From Blasia pusilla (lineage: Eukaryota; Marchantiophyta; Marchantiopsida; Blasiales), in assembly GCA_050084515.1 (NCBI GenBank), contig CM114271.1, forward strand, positions 2,356,001-2,420,000: a stretch of 64,000 nucleotides of DNA. Reading direction: 5' to 3'. Below are positions 34,893-47,824 of the stretch, piece by piece. Every line of letters starts with the position of its first letter. Position 1 is the first letter of the stretch. The position numbers and the translations under genes are program-made. Below the pieces are notes generated by a model that was not told the origin of the DNA, did no database searches, and was given only the letters and a program-made list of their open reading frames with translations.

Positions 34893-37800
34893 AATAGAGA
34901 ATGAGAGGGTGAGAGAGCTTCAATGCAGGAGCTCGCTGGTTACTCGCTGTTGGTGCATATTGGGGACCATGTTCCCCATTCAATAGCTCATGGGAGTGCT
35001 CATCGAAGCAAGCATTACTTGTTTTACTGTTTTCCATTATTGATTTTTTGTATGGAAGAGTGGCGCGCGGAAGCGCTGCCCAAATTTCTTTAGAGATGAA
35101 GTTTGGGGATGGCTTTTCCCATTCTAGTGCTTTTGGGAGCACCAAGAAGCTTGTTGGTTTGTGATTTTATAGGTCTGAAGTTTTTTGTGGAAGAAATTAG
35201 CGCTAAAGTGGTGCCGATTTTATCCTACGAGTGCAGATTTGAAGGGCTGCATGACAGTTCCCACCAGTTTTTGTGGGAAAGTTGAATGAAATGTTTTTTA
35301 AAGATTGTCGTAGATCTCAAAGCTATGCGCGTTGTGGAAGAAACGGTGTGCTATTTTGAGCTATGAGCAAAAAGTTATGGTCGATCTTGGAAAATTGCCA
35401 TTGCTAGGCGATTTTTAGGGTAAAATTGTTCAAACCCTAAACTAGCCGTCGCCGTCATAGTCACCGTCAAAGGTCAATCGTCACCGTCAACAATCCACGG
35501 TCAATGTTCCATCGTCACCATCAACGGTCCACCTTCACCATCAATGGTCCACCGTCACCGTTATTATTGTTGTCTGCCGTCAACCGTCGGCCGGCGCCGC
35601 CTCCTAGCGGTGCTTTGAGCGGCGTTCGGCCGTTATCCGCCGTTGGTTGCCATTGCCATTATCGCCATTACGGAGTGGACGGTCTTCCATGACAATCGTT
35701 GATTCTTTGACTTGAGCCGCCACCACGTACTTTGTTGTGGCAGCTGCCTTCATCGCAATTTTGTCGTCAACCAATGATGGCAGGTGACCTCGGGTTGATG
35801 GTGTTTGAGTTTTCATTTCATTCTGCTATGTTGTGATTGGTAGCCGCTCGATGATGATCGAGTACCATGTCGTGACGTCCGGAGCCGCAGCGAGCCGCCG
35901 ATCGCCATGCCTTGCCGCTTGTGGCCGCACTGCACCTTCTCGATTGCGGAGCCGCTCTTTCACTAAGGTGTAGAGCGTGTGTATTGCTGATTGAGGAGGG
36001 TATGTTGTGGAGTGCCGCATCCCATTATCGAGTGTCGTGTCATTTTGTAACCATTCCGTGTCGCGAGTGCCGCACCGTACCGTTGGATCCACACCGCATA
36101 ATGAGGAGATTTGAGCATCGTCAGTACTAGAGGGGTACGACTTGTTGATTGGAGGATTTTTTTGTCAAGACCAAGTTGGGGTCGAGGTTTGCAGTTGCTA
36201 AGGAGCGATCGACATTTATTCTCGTTATCCATTTTGGTCTTTTGCCTGTACGTGTTAGGGAATTTTGGGTATCGGGTAGTTATTTGGGATATTGGGTTTT
36301 GTGTAGATGCTAAGAGCATCGTTGATGTATGAGTTTAGGAGACATAGATATGTGTGAGGTGTCCAGAGTTGAGGGTATGTGTTGTTCATGAGATGATAGG
36401 ACAATACTTGATTTTCCGTACCACGCCGCTTGTTGCCGCACATCACAATTCTCAATGAGAGAGTGTAGATTGAGTGTCGCATGTTAGTTTGAGTGATTGA
36501 GTGATTACTGGCACGATTAAGAGTGATTACGTCAGAGGGGCACAAGGGTCATCATGGCGTCATTTTGGGACTTTGAGAGGCAAGGTGGTGGACCCGAGAG
36601 TAGCTCTAGAGGTTTTATGCGGAGTGGCACCCAAGGCTATAAGAGGGTGGGAGAGCGGCATGTATCGAGAAAACGGAAGTACGGTTAGATCTTGCAGTCG
36701 TCAAGGGGTTTTCAAGTAAAGGGAGGCTAGGTCAAAAGAGGTACGCAGTGCAAATAGAGGGGAGTTGAGTGAGCTCTCAAGGCGGTAAATTAAGAGGTCA
36801 GCTTGGGAATGTAAGGAGACAAGGTAAGAGGTCAAATTGAGCGCGATAAACCAAGGAGGAGCCCTGAACTTATTAATGCATACCTAAGTCTGCATAGGGC
36901 ATTCTCCAAGTGGATATGAGATAAGCTAACAATGCGTGCAAGTGCATAAGGATGCGTGCAACCGTGCGGGATAGCCAGGCCAAGCCGTGTAAGGGCAACG
37001 TAGCACTTGTATAGGGTTACGTGCCACAAGAAGAGTTCCATTAGACTATATACTCATAAAGATGAGAATTTTCCTTGAATTAGTTAAGATCTAGGAGAGG
37101 ACCATAGGGATTGATTCAAAATTGGAAGCTATTCTTAGTTCCACATCTCCATCGTCAATTCTTGATATTGACCATTTAGCATACATGTTACTAGCAGGAA
37201 AACATAGGAATGATCATGCCTTATGTACTATTGTCAAGAATATAATTGATTTTCACTAGTAGAGATAGAGATGTGGATACGGATCCATTGCAAGTCCATT
37301 TTTTCCAAGAACGACTACTATATGACTTCAGTATAATTGCACTTTTATGAGCCCAATATGTGCAACTCCATTGCTACTGGATGCAACTTTGCAAGTCAAA
37401 ATATTAAGCAAATACAAATAGTCATTTTTTATTTGTGACTTCAAAGACAAGTACCTAGCTTGCAATAGACTCACTTAAAGGGTTTGCGACAACTCACACT
37501 TTACGTTTACCGAATCTCGCATTTCAGTCGTAAGAGGCTCGTAACTTCACTCGTTGGAATTGTAAATGGGAAATTGTATTCCATTTTTGATAAAAGGGCT
37601 CTAAGAGGGATGAGGACCTTATTTCATGTGTGTGATTTTGCTTGGTGATAAGCGATATAGGGAGTATCTCTAAGACTCAAGAGCCTCAGGGGGATATAGT
37701 TGATGGAGATGAGGGTGGCATTACTTGAAAATTTAGTGAGGTGCAAGAGGTTTTATTTAAACTAGGTCTTTGGCAAGAGGCATGTACTCGCCCATGCTTG

Positions 37801-39322
37801 CATCAAATGAAGTCCCAATGCCAATAATAGTTCCTCCAAAAAGATGAGACGACTCTTCTGGTTATGAATACTAGGTTGTGATTGATTGCAAGTGTATGTT
37901 GGGAAGACTCCGAACTCATGAGTTAACGAGAAGTTGAAAAGGAGGGAGTATGTGCCTTATATGGAGGAGCCTAAAACCTTCAAAGAGTATTGTATTGAGG
38001 TACACGCAATACAACCAAGAGACTTAAAGTTTATGATGGACTCAATGATCGAGGGAGCATAGTAGCATACCAATGGAGGTAATTATAAAAACTAATTAGT
38101 GATAAAAATAATAATTTCATAGGGATATAGGGATATAGGGATGTGGGATAGGTTAGGGACTTAGTGGTGATTACAATTAAATTATCCATTTGAATAAATT
38201 TAAAAAGGTATAATATTTATGGAAAGTATTATGTTTGTCATTATACATCGTGATATACACTGTCCACTTTTTGCAATGTTTATCTATTCTTAGGGATATG
38301 TGTTATGATGTGCCTCCATCCATAAAGGGATCGGTAATTGATCTAGATAAACTACTCTAGCTTTGAGGGAAAGTGAAGGGTTTATCGCTATCTTTGTTGT
38401 TTTGTTGGCGGAAGCGTGTCTCCATCCTAAAGACAACACAATCATCCATAAAAATGGAGGGTCCATAAAAATGGAGGGTACATGACCTTTAAGGAATATC
38501 CATTGCAATTGAAAATGCAAGGCAAGAATTCGGAAGGATGTGGAAGTCCAATGGTAATATCTCCTCCAACACTCCAAAATATGAGAGCTCCCCTCCAAAC
38601 AATGTTTGTGTTGTGTGTGGATGCTCATAACGCTTGCTTAAAAGTGCAACATGTTAGAATTTCATATAAGATTTTTTGCAATTCAAAATCTTTCGTCCAT
38701 TTTTTTTAGTTTTTATTGTGGTTAGTTCTACAAACCATGGTTACAAGTTTGTCTCTCACCTCAAAGTTCTAAAAGTGAAATCCAAGAGAAGTAGAATTTT
38801 AATATCAACACAACATACTCTACTATCTTGAGACTATACATGTCACTCGTCCAAAGTTGACCCACTCTCTCCAGGAAGTACGGAAGTATATGGTGCCAAC
38901 GTATGGGAATAAGACATGGTACGTAGTCATCGATGTCTGATCTTCTATCAATGACTATCCTAGATAGAAAGAAATATCCCTAAACTCTTCCTAGTATCTA
39001 AAAATAAATATTTCAATCTGTATCTCCTATCCCGTACCTCTACAAGCTGTCACATCTTAGTCAGCTGATAGGTAGAGTTCTACCACGTCGACAATAAAGA
39101 GGTTGTTTGGATGTAAGTTTGTCTTGAGGTGTCAGATGAGGTTGATGAGAGGTCCGTTGCATCGTTTCTAGCGATTCCCTATTTTGTTCTTTTTTCAGGA
39201 GCAGGTCGAGGCTCTCCACGTGAGGGACTGCCTTGACCTCCTTCTATGTCATCTTCAGACAAGGGGGAGAGTGTAGAGCAGTGTGTTAGTGCATCATCGC
39301 ACACAATTAGTGGTCCTACCAT
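34893..39322 (+). other. Leader of element F plus unassigned sequence
   Basis: The first part resembles the leader of element C in places (CGGAAGCGCTG at about 35070 and 44997; TAGATCTTGCAGTCGTC near 36690 against TAGGTCTTGCAGCCGTC near 45124). A CCGTCA-type simple repeat lies at about 35440-35580. From about 36720 to 39060 I recognise nothing, except a frame near 37955-38058 with FKEYCIEVHAIQPRD and no known domain. A stretch at 39110-39175 resembles the inside of the A repeat of element C, suggesting a further diverged family member. Confidence 0.4.
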
Positions 39323-40165
39323 TGTCGTGTCGAGAGCCTTTCTCTGAGTAAGGGCAGGCCTTCTAGCTGCGGCAAACGCGGTCGATGCAAGATGAATTCT
39401 CTAAGAAGATCTCCTTTTTCAATATAAAATTTTTATGTATACTCTCCATTCTCTCACAACAAGTATCACAAATGGAAGTGCCGAGGCGATCACTTCTTCG
39501 TAACATCCGACCCCGAAATTCCTAACTATAAAATCCCTATAAACTATTTTACGCTTGTATACGAGGAAGATAGCACAACTAGTATTAAACCCTACTTGAG
39601 CAGGCCTATTGACGTCCATGGATTGCTATATAAGGACATACAAAGTACAATCCTATGTCCTTCCATATGTGACAATAGGAAGGATCATCGGAGTTGGAGA
39701 TTGAATGACCTGGTTCATGAACGCCTCCCCAAAGTGATAAAGTAAATAGCGAGTGAACCAGTGCCTATCTACAAAGCGTATCTTGATATGGTTTGGATTG
39801 AGGAAAGGAAAGTCGGGCTCAACTCGTGCTCCACCCCACTCCATGCTTGACAGACATTCTCTACTCTCCTCAAGAATGGGTTTTGGCGGAGTTATTCTCC
39901 CAAGAGGGCTAATCCACTCTCATTGGGAAAGTAACAAGCCAAAACATTCACTATTTTAGTATTAATAAACTCCTCTAAGGTGACAAACCTCTCATCTCCA
40001 CACACACACTACACTCTAGAAACCTCTCGAAGAATAGACCATGGTCAAGTTACTCTCCAAAGAGGGGTGATCCACTCTCATTGGAAGAGCAAGCAATCCC
40101 AAAGTCATACACTCAAGAGTGACACGAAAGACTCAAGATGTGGAATAGAAGGTGATGAACCCTTG
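39323..40165 (-). repeat. 3' LTR of D1, truncated
   Basis: Matches 56311-57145 of the intact D LTR, starting TGTCGTGTCGAGAGCC. It then jumps at ACCCTTG to integrase-coding sequence (CTTCCTTCATTTTGAC), so the first 440 bp of the LTR in element orientation, the polypurine tract and the end of integrase are deleted. Confidence 0.85.
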
Positions 40166-42017
40166 CTAGGAGCTTCCTTCATTTTGACTAATGTTTCTGC
40201 AATATCTTCTTCGTGCCGCTCTAGCTACTGCATTCAGAGTGCTAGGAGCTCTTTCCTATCGAGCCCGTCTTCCCACAGCAAACCCATCCAAGTGGGTATA
40301 TCTCCTTCTGCTTGCATTATCGGCTTTGGACCTGTCATCAACTCTATAGGCGTGAACCCTGTAACAATGCTGTGAGTGGTTCTATCTACCCATAAAGCCA
40401 GTCAGCATAACTGTCGCGACTCTCATGACCAAACGAGTGCCAAGCGGAACATCGGAACATTAGTGGGCTCACGCTAAGATGGTTTGCGCGTTGGAGTAGT
40501 CTCGAAGAGGAGACAAGAGACGAGACGCGAGCGAGGCTTCGCGTTTCAGATATTGTGGTCGCGACCGAGAAACCTGGACCAAACGCGGAATGAGATTTGA
40601 AAGAAGTCGAGTCTAGAAAGTGGGTTGCCAAAAGGAAGAATCCGGATTTGGAACGCCACTAGCATTTGAGAGTTTCCGATTGTATTTTTAACCATAAATT
40701 TTAGCACTAAGATGCATTTGGATTAAATAAAGATGTGTTGGAAGGCTTATGAAATGCCGGTTCAAACGCACTAAAGATCTCTGCAAACGCAATAGGAGCG
40801 GTGAGAAACAACCCGAAAACGATGTAAGTGGAGTCGGGTTGAGGGCCACAATGAAGGGCCCGACCCTCCTTTTCCAAAGGGGGTTATTGGAGAACCCCAG
40901 AAGTACTAGTAAGGGGAAGATCTCGAGAGTGCTTGGAACCCGAACCCCACTTTGGGCGCCGCGGGCGCTCAAGGGCATGGAAGGCAGGCGAGTTTGGGGT
41001 TGGGTTGGAAAACCTGCACCAAGTCTAGTGAGGCGATTTTAGCGTCCCTCTTGGATTTCACCCCGCGACTCATTACTTGGGTCTCGGTTTGGAGCTCACG
41101 AGGTCCGTTGAGCGATTGGGATCGCTAGGCGCGCAAGTGCCGTTTCAGATCCCTGGACTAACCAGGAAGTCTGTTCCAAGTCTTGAAGGACTTGCCATGT
41201 TTTGGAAACTAGGAACTAAGGAAGGTTGAGCTTGATGAGACGCCGAGTTGAGAACTCGGTGGGTTGGAACGCTGGTTGGCCCAGACCCAACTAACGAGAG
41301 TGCGTGTTTGGGTGCAGATCGGTGATGAGATCGTGACCTACTGAACGTACGCTTCTGCAACACTAAAGATTGATGTTCAAGGAGAGTAGGGGCGCGACAA
41401 TAACGATCTCCATACGCCTTTACCAATGCTTGAATGATTGGAAAATGTCCCCTTTTGCTCTTGCCGTTTGTCTCCGGATTCATAGAGGTTGTTAATCTCA
41501 ACTGGACTCCATATCTCTTGAAGAACTCTCGTGCTTCCTTTGCATTCAACTCACCTCTATCTACACGGATTCTCCCGACACTCCCATATCGAGCAACAAT
41601 ATCCTCTAGAATAAAACGACATATAGGCTTTGTGGTTTTAGCCCGTAAAGCCCTCCCTTCTATAAAGTTGGACAACTCTTCTCGTGCTAGGACCAGGTAA
41701 CGCATTCCCCAAAGACCTAGTGGCATAGCAACTAGATCTATAACCCATTGATGATGAATAGACAAAGGATATGTGGGTTTAAGTCCATCTCTCATCCTGA
41801 TTTTTTATTGAAACTGACATTCAACACATGACCCAACATATCTCTCAACATCCTTATATAGGCCTTTCCACCAATATCTCTCTTTTATCTTGGTGAAAGT
41901 TGCCCAAGTACCTCTGTGTCCTGCCCATAAAGAATTGTGGAATTCTTTGAGCACTTGCATTTTTGTCCCATTGTCATCCACCATCCTCAAGGGAATTCTA
42001 TCTTTCCTCTTTGGCAT
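40166..42017 (-). pseudogene. D1 integrase, split by E2
   Basis: The zinc head (42017-41805) has HNSLWAGHRGTWATF and CVEC. The core (41795-41400) starts HHQWVIDLVAMPLG (first Asp in VIDLVAM) and includes VGRIRVDRGELNAKEAREFF (second Asp region) and MNPETNGKSKRGHF, where Lys stands in place of the usual Glu (D2 has NGKSERGHPP). E2 interrupts after KAYGDRY; the rest resumes at 40406-40166 with TGFTPIELM. A stop is also seen at 41796-41804. Confidence 0.8.
40412..41399. mobile_element. Solo LTR E2 (988 bp), TSD ATAAC
   Basis: The same LTR as E1: starts TGTCGCGACTCTCATGACC, ends GGGGCGCGACA. ATAAC flanks it at 40407-40411 and 41400-41404. The uninterrupted paralogue D2 reads CAGCATAACGATCTCC at about 58222-58237, which is the empty site with a single ATAAC. 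Confidence 0.95.
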
Positions 42018-42149
42018 TTTCCAAAGATACCCATCTTGTAGAAGATAGCCATACGCCTTATGCCGAATCTCCTTGAATAACTTGTCTGTCCATCCTCCGT
42101 CTCTTTGCAGAGTGCTTAAATAGCGCCCAATTTCTTTTAACCTGCCCTA

Positions 42150-43717
42150 TTACAAATTCTCTTTGAAGGCTATAACATCCTCTATGCCACCTCGTTCTTG
42201 AGATAACACTTGCCACACATATGCATCATCCTCATCTATCTCACTTGCCTCCATATCTTCTTCTTGACTAAATCTAGCTCTAGACAACATGTCACCATCG
42301 AGTTCTCTTCCCACTATATGCTTCAATTGTGGATTCAAGGACCTAATGTAGGCTATCCAACGTAGCATGGCTATATCTGGAGTGGTACAATTCGCAATCA
42401 TACCCAACAGAGGTAGACAATCAACCTCAAGCAATACATAGGCTCCCATGAGATACTCCTTCTCAGCTTTCATTGCAGTTACAACTCCCCAAAGCTCCCT
42501 CTTTACCTGAGGGTACCTCCTCTGTCGTTCCGTGAGTGTACGAGCTCCAAACCTTCTTGCAAATCTTCTTCGTTGTGCGTCATCCTGCCCAACTGCCCAC
42601 CCGATAGTAATAGGACTAGTATCCACTGTGATGAGAATAGGTCTTCCACATTCGTAGCTCATTTGTCGTAGAACTGGTGGCGACTTCAATGCCTCCTTCA
42701 ACTGCATCATTGCTGCTCTTTGCTTCTTCTCCCAAGTGAACTTCTTCTTCTTTCTCAACAACTCATACAAAAGATCAGATATGTGGCCAAAATGAGGAAT
42801 CCACACCTGATAAAACACACAAGCTCCTAAAAACCTTCTCACTTCGGTGACATTTTCGCATTCTCGTATCCTCCCGATGACATCAACTTTTTCTGGATTT
42901 GATTTTCGGCCAAACTCTCCACAAAGATGACCCACTACCACAATCTGAGGAACTCCAAAGCTACACTTTTCTCCAGAAAGAGTAAGATTGACCTCTTCTA
43001 GTCTTGTTAGGATCATATCCACATCACGAATATAATCAGACACAAAGTTTCTACACCCATCTTTCACAACCCTCTCAATCCTATCTTCTATTGCACATCC
43101 TTTTATAGGAATATCATCTACAAAAGGAATGGTCTTCTCAGGAATGAACTCTCTCAAGATTTTATTCATTGCACTCTGCATGTGAGCAACAAAATTTGTT
43201 GCTCCTTGAGGTAATGTGCACATTCTTACAAGCCCAAGTGGAGTGCGCATAGTGATAATATCTCTACTCTCTGTAGCTAATTGGAATTGATCATATCTTG
43301 AGTGCAAATCTCCTATAGAATAGATAGCACGGGCTGCAAAAGCTTCTGTGACTTCATCTATTCTGTGCCCCGCTCCCATATTTCGAATGGTTACCTTATT
43401 TGCATATCTTTAATGAATCGGAGAGCTTCTGATTTCTTCGACACAGTGAACCATCGACTCGAGTAAGGCCCCATAGATGGCTCTAAGATACCTATCTGCA
43501 TCTTCTCCTTCAATAACTCAATCATCTTGGGAATCATAGCTCGTGGTAATGGTATGGGTTTCAAATCCCAAGGCACATATGGAATTGTGAAAATTACCAT
43601 AAGTGCCAGCACACTCGTATCTAGACAACCAATTTCTTGTGTAGTAAAAGAGAAAGCCTTACCATGTCTCCTTAACATCTCGAAAGCTTTTTCTTTCAAT
43701 TTCTGTGAGAAACTCAT
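42150..43717 (-). pseudogene. D1 reverse transcriptase and RNase H
   Basis: 43717-43391 holds the RT N-terminal part (LKPIPLPRAMIPKMIELLKE, SRWFTVSKK). A single-base frameshift near 43390 leads into 43379-42150 with AIYSIGDLHSRYDQFQLA, TPLGLVRMCTLPQGATNFV and the active box IPFVDD, then RNase H-like sequence (ILITVDTSPITIGWAV, KRELWGVVTAMKAE) and a tether. The second Asp of FVDD is kept. Confidence 0.85.
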
Positions 43718-44379
43718 CCCCTCCGATTTGCAGACGATCTAGCGTCTCTTTTGTGAACTTGTGTCCTATCTTCTTGACATCCCGCAGACTTGGCTCCATT
43801 GATGCACTTTCTACTTGTCTCCCACAACCCTCTGGTAGTTGAGTAGCCATTGGTCCCACCATCCGAGCCACTGTCTTGTATTTTGTGTGCACTTGTGCCT
43901 CCATCGGATGTTCGTCAGACTCAAACACGTGCCCATCCGCTTCCTTCTCTGTAGATTCATATTCATTTTCTCCTTCCATGAACCTTGATATCTCTTCATG
44001 CAACTCACGCGAGTGAATTGTAATCACACTTGTATCCAGCGAGTCGGTGCTCATCTGGGTAAACACCTCTTCAAGACTATCTCCAAAACCCTCTTCTTCA
44101 TACATCCCACTAATGAACTCTTCATCTAATAGAACACCCTCACATTTTAACAAACCCTCTTTTTTTTCATAAAAGGCCTTTTCTTTTCATTCATTTCTTT
44201 CATCATTGGAATCTACTAGACCATGAAGAAAAACATTGAGAAAACCCACACCTAAACATATATGATTCTACCCCTTCTACAAGCGGAAGACTCTTTCTTT
44301 TCTCTGCACCCCCATATTCCCGCTCTACAGGAGTGCTAACTAAAAATCCGAAAACTCTTTCTCTACCTTCATAGGACCA
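43659..44379 (-). pseudogene. D1 spacer between protease and RT
   Basis: A Glu-rich frame (44153-43659) and a shorter frame upstream (WSYEGRERVFGFL near 44390-44350) link protease to RT; no domain was recognised. The codons next to element C show that AGATGGTCC was one continuous site before C inserted. Confidence 0.5.
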
Positions 44380-44859
44380 TGTCACATATGAGTAACCGAT
44401 AGGCCAAGATCTATCGTGGATAGGGCGTAGGAGCCAACGGACTATCTTGAGTGTAACTTTGTCCCACGGTGTCGGATGAGGTTGAGGATAGGTCCATTGT
44501 GTCAGGAACGTCGTTTCTGACAACTTTCATGTTGAGGTCTTTTACAGCCGGGTGACTTGTTGACCAGGTCACCCACCCCTGGTAACCTGTGCGCGCAGGT
44601 AACCAAGGGGAGGGCTATTTTTAGGGGAAGAGCCTTTTGGCTCTTCCCAACCCTATATAAGAGAGGAAGATGGCTTTCCTAAGCCATCTTTCTCATGTTG
44701 GGCTCTTGGAGCACCTCCCTTGTATGTGTGTGAGATAGGACTAGGGTGCTAGCGTCCGGATTCCTTGATAGCTCAGGGTGGACGAGGCTCGATATGTCGA
44801 TGTAGATTGAGGAGTGGAGTTTTAGGCCGGGTATGCCGTTTTCACTACTCTTTATTTTT
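44380..44859 (+). repeat. A1 repeat of element C with TATA box
   Basis: 480 bp matching A2 at 53367-53848 with scattered substitutions. It contains CCCTATATAAGAGAGG at about 44651, a likely core promoter, inside a GC-rich stem-like stretch (AAGATGGCTTTCC ... AAGCCATCTTTC). The match ends at CTTTATTTTT, after which A1 runs into the leader and A2 into B2. Confidence 0.85.
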
Positions 44860-46142
44860 ACACGAGAAAGATGTCAGGGGGCTGGTGGGAATTCGTTGTT
44901 TGCAGGTAGGCAAGCGAGTTGCCTTGGTCGGGAGCCCGTGGAGACGTTGGTTGGCGTTGTATTTATCATTTTTTCTGTTCGGAAGGCCGTGGGCGGAAGC
45001 GCTGTCTATTTTTCTCAGATTTTGTTGGTGCATAGGGATTGGGGACAGTGATAGAGTGTAGTACGGAGTGAGTGTCGGGTGAACGCGAGTGAGGGTGTCG
45101 AGAGAGAGAAGAAAAAGAGAGTTAGGTCTTGCAGCCGTCGGGGGCGTTGACGGGCGTTTAGGTCGGCATGCGCGGACGGAAGGAAGGCGACGGCGCCCCC
45201 CTTTTCCCCCCGCATTTAGGGCCCAAGGGGCCCGCATAGGGCCGCGAGCCAAGTTTCCCCCCTCCAACGTGGTAGGGGCAACGTGGTTCCGCATGGGCAA
45301 CGTGGAGGCGGGGAGGATGTCGACGTGGTGAGTGACCACCATAGTTGGACAACGGATGTGGTCGGGCAAGTCCGGATGTGGTCGGGGTCATATTCATGTG
45401 GTCGGACAGGGCGTACGTGGTAGGATTGGATCCGACGTGGGTGAGTTCGGTTGCGCAGTGGAGAGTTTTGCGGGACTTAGTGTCTCGCGAGCGTGGATGG
45501 GATTTGCGACAGCACTTTGTCGGTCGTTACGAGTAGGTTGGAGGTTGTCATATCATGTGGAGGAGTGCATGTTGACGGTGCAGCAGGTTGGAGGGCGTGA
45601 TCAGGTTACCCATTCGAGTCCCTTTTCCCGCACTTGTCGTGTGTGATTGAGAGTGCTGGGTATTGGGTTGTAGCTGGTGCTAGGTGGGTGCAGTGATGGT
45701 GACAAGTGTAGACTCTTTTCATGTGTAGCATGTTGGTGGATATACGGCGGTTGCCAAGTAGGGATCACGTGTATGACCCGAGAGAGTGTCGCTAGGTTAG
45801 GTGAGTCAATTGGGAGGCTCATGGTGAGCCTGAGTGTTGAGTGTGCGTGAGGCCGGGTATGTCATCACGGGATTGATGTTAGCATAGGTGAGCTAGTGAG
45901 GCGTGTGGGAGACTCTCGGTGAGTCTGAGTGGTTGAGCGGGTGAGATAGGGTTTGTCATCACGACATTCTTCTAGGGTTCGGAAGAACGGGATAGTGCGA
46001 GCAGTAGTAGTGGTGTGACACGGAGTGGAGTGAGATACTGAGGGGTTACCAATGAGGAGCTACCTCGACATCCATCCGTGGCTGGATCTTCATCATTGGA
46101 CACTAGGTCTGGTGACGAGATCGCAGACAGAGATAGTAGTAC
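44860..46142 (+). other. Element C leader
   Basis: 1.28 kb between A1 and gag. No standard tRNA-Met primer site (TGGTATCAGAGC type) is seen directly after A1. It is GC-rich, with no long conserved frame, though open stretches occur on both strands near 45000-45400. Parts resemble the leader of F. Confidence 0.5.
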
Positions 46143-47575
46143 TTGGCAGGAGATGGACGACATGGGCCATCGGGCATGCGTGGTTTCTCGGGTGCAGTGG
46201 GCACCATCTACTTAGATGATTTTATCCAGGAGTTCGACACATGGTGCGACTTCCAGGAGATATGGACCCCGACACGGTTCAACCCTTTCATGGCATGGAA
46301 GGGGTTGTTCCAGCACTTGGAGGGTTCCTCCGATGGATGACTACATGGAGTTTTGATCACTATATTCAGTAGAGATCGATGCCTAGAGGATGTATTAGGC
46401 TCCAGGGTATGTGTCCACTAGTGGTCGCGAGGCATATGATGGGATTGTGAGAGGAGAGAGACCCACACCATCAGCCCGGAGACTAGATGGAGAGGAGGGT
46501 AGTGAGACAGGCAATGCGGCAGAGACCTCTGGTGGTAGAGGGCCACCCAGCTTCAGCCCCACAATGGAGTTCATCCGACAGTTGGGGAAGAGCTACCAGG
46601 GCGTACGCATCGACAAGCTGAAGAGTCTACAGGATTTTTAGCGATGATCGGGTGAGAGTCTGAGAGAGGCATTCACACGAATGAGGAGGATGATCATTGC
46701 TATGTTTGGAGTGATTGAGGTGTAGTCAATCCAGTATTGGTACGGGGTTCTAGACCGAGAACTACGGAGGAGAGTCCAAGATGCGGTGCTGATTCACACA
46801 GCGAAGCCCACATTGAAGGTGGTCTTTGAGTTCTCTGAGCGTATTGAGCTCAACATGAGTGAGGAGCAAGTAGTGACCACTGGATTTTCTCAAGAGTCGA
46901 CGGGTCCACGAGTGACGGTGACCCCACAAGTGCCACTATGAGCACGAGTACCACGGGAACGGGCCAGTGTGCCCAGAGAGCAGGGCGGGTACCGTGAGCG
47001 TATGAGGCAACGACCCGTACCTACATATGTTGCCCAGCACGGACCGATGTGATCTTGTTGGACGTGTGGAGGGGCCCATAGGTAGAGAGACTGCCCACAG
47101 CATGGGAGAGGACCACCAGTGCCTCCGATTGCTCAAGAGCCACAGAGGATGGCTCCACCACAGCACCAGTGTGACCATTGCCAGAGATATGGTCACACTT
47201 GGGATAGATGTTTTGACCTTCGCCGAGGGGCACGTCCAGAGGTAGGCCGAGGGCCTAGGGGCGGTCATCTTGGAGGAGGTTGGAGAGTTCTTCCTAGACG
47301 TGGTGGTAGAGGACCACCACCAGCCAGAGGAGATGGAGCAGGAGCACCAGAGCCGGCACTTCTCTCAAGCATCGATCAGTTGGAGCAGAGGATTGCTGCC
47401 ATGACGATGATGCAGCTTAAGGAAGGCACGGAGCTGCGAGCAGCTAGTGTGACTCCAGCTTCTACCTCTTACCCTGACCCGGGTGAGGATCTCGCCAGTA
47501 TGGGATTTATGTGTAGTGCAGCCCAGGTTGAGGCAGCTGTAGTGATGCACCGAGCCATCAAGAGGTGGAGTTGAG
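46143..47575 (+). pseudogene. Element C gag
   Basis: Gag-like segment FIQEFDTWCDFQEIW (about 46210-46340), then FIRQLGKSYQGVRIDKLKSL (46570-46640) matching the A family, then a capsid-like part to about 46935. The knuckle CDHCQRYGHTWDRCF lies at about 47170-47215 and an Arg/Gly-rich tail follows. The frame is interrupted by several stops, for example at 46641 and 46338. Confidence 0.75.
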
Positions 47576-47824
47576 ATTGACCCACTAGAGGGGACCGATG
47601 GGCGGCAGGCTAGGGTTCCACAGTCGTTCACATTGTCGGAGGCACTACACACACCATCGATGCTGCCTCGACAACCAGCGGTGCCTACAGCTCAGGCACC
47701 TACGTCGACATCACGAGGAGTTGGAGTGACAACTCCTATGCCGGCTTGAGTGGAGTCAGTGTCGACCATAGTGTTGGAGGTGGCCACCAGAGTGAGTTAG
47801 ACTCCACTATTTTCCGCCAAAGAG

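Noticed and set aside
36720-39060. Ty1/copia gag remnant
   Set aside because: One frame near 38000 looked suggestive, but no CCHC knuckle or other copia motif could be found.
44380-44859. Ordinary 480-bp LTR of element C
   Set aside because: The target duplication lies outside B2 and not at the end of A2, and the polypurine tract lies before B1, so A alone is not the terminal repeat unit.
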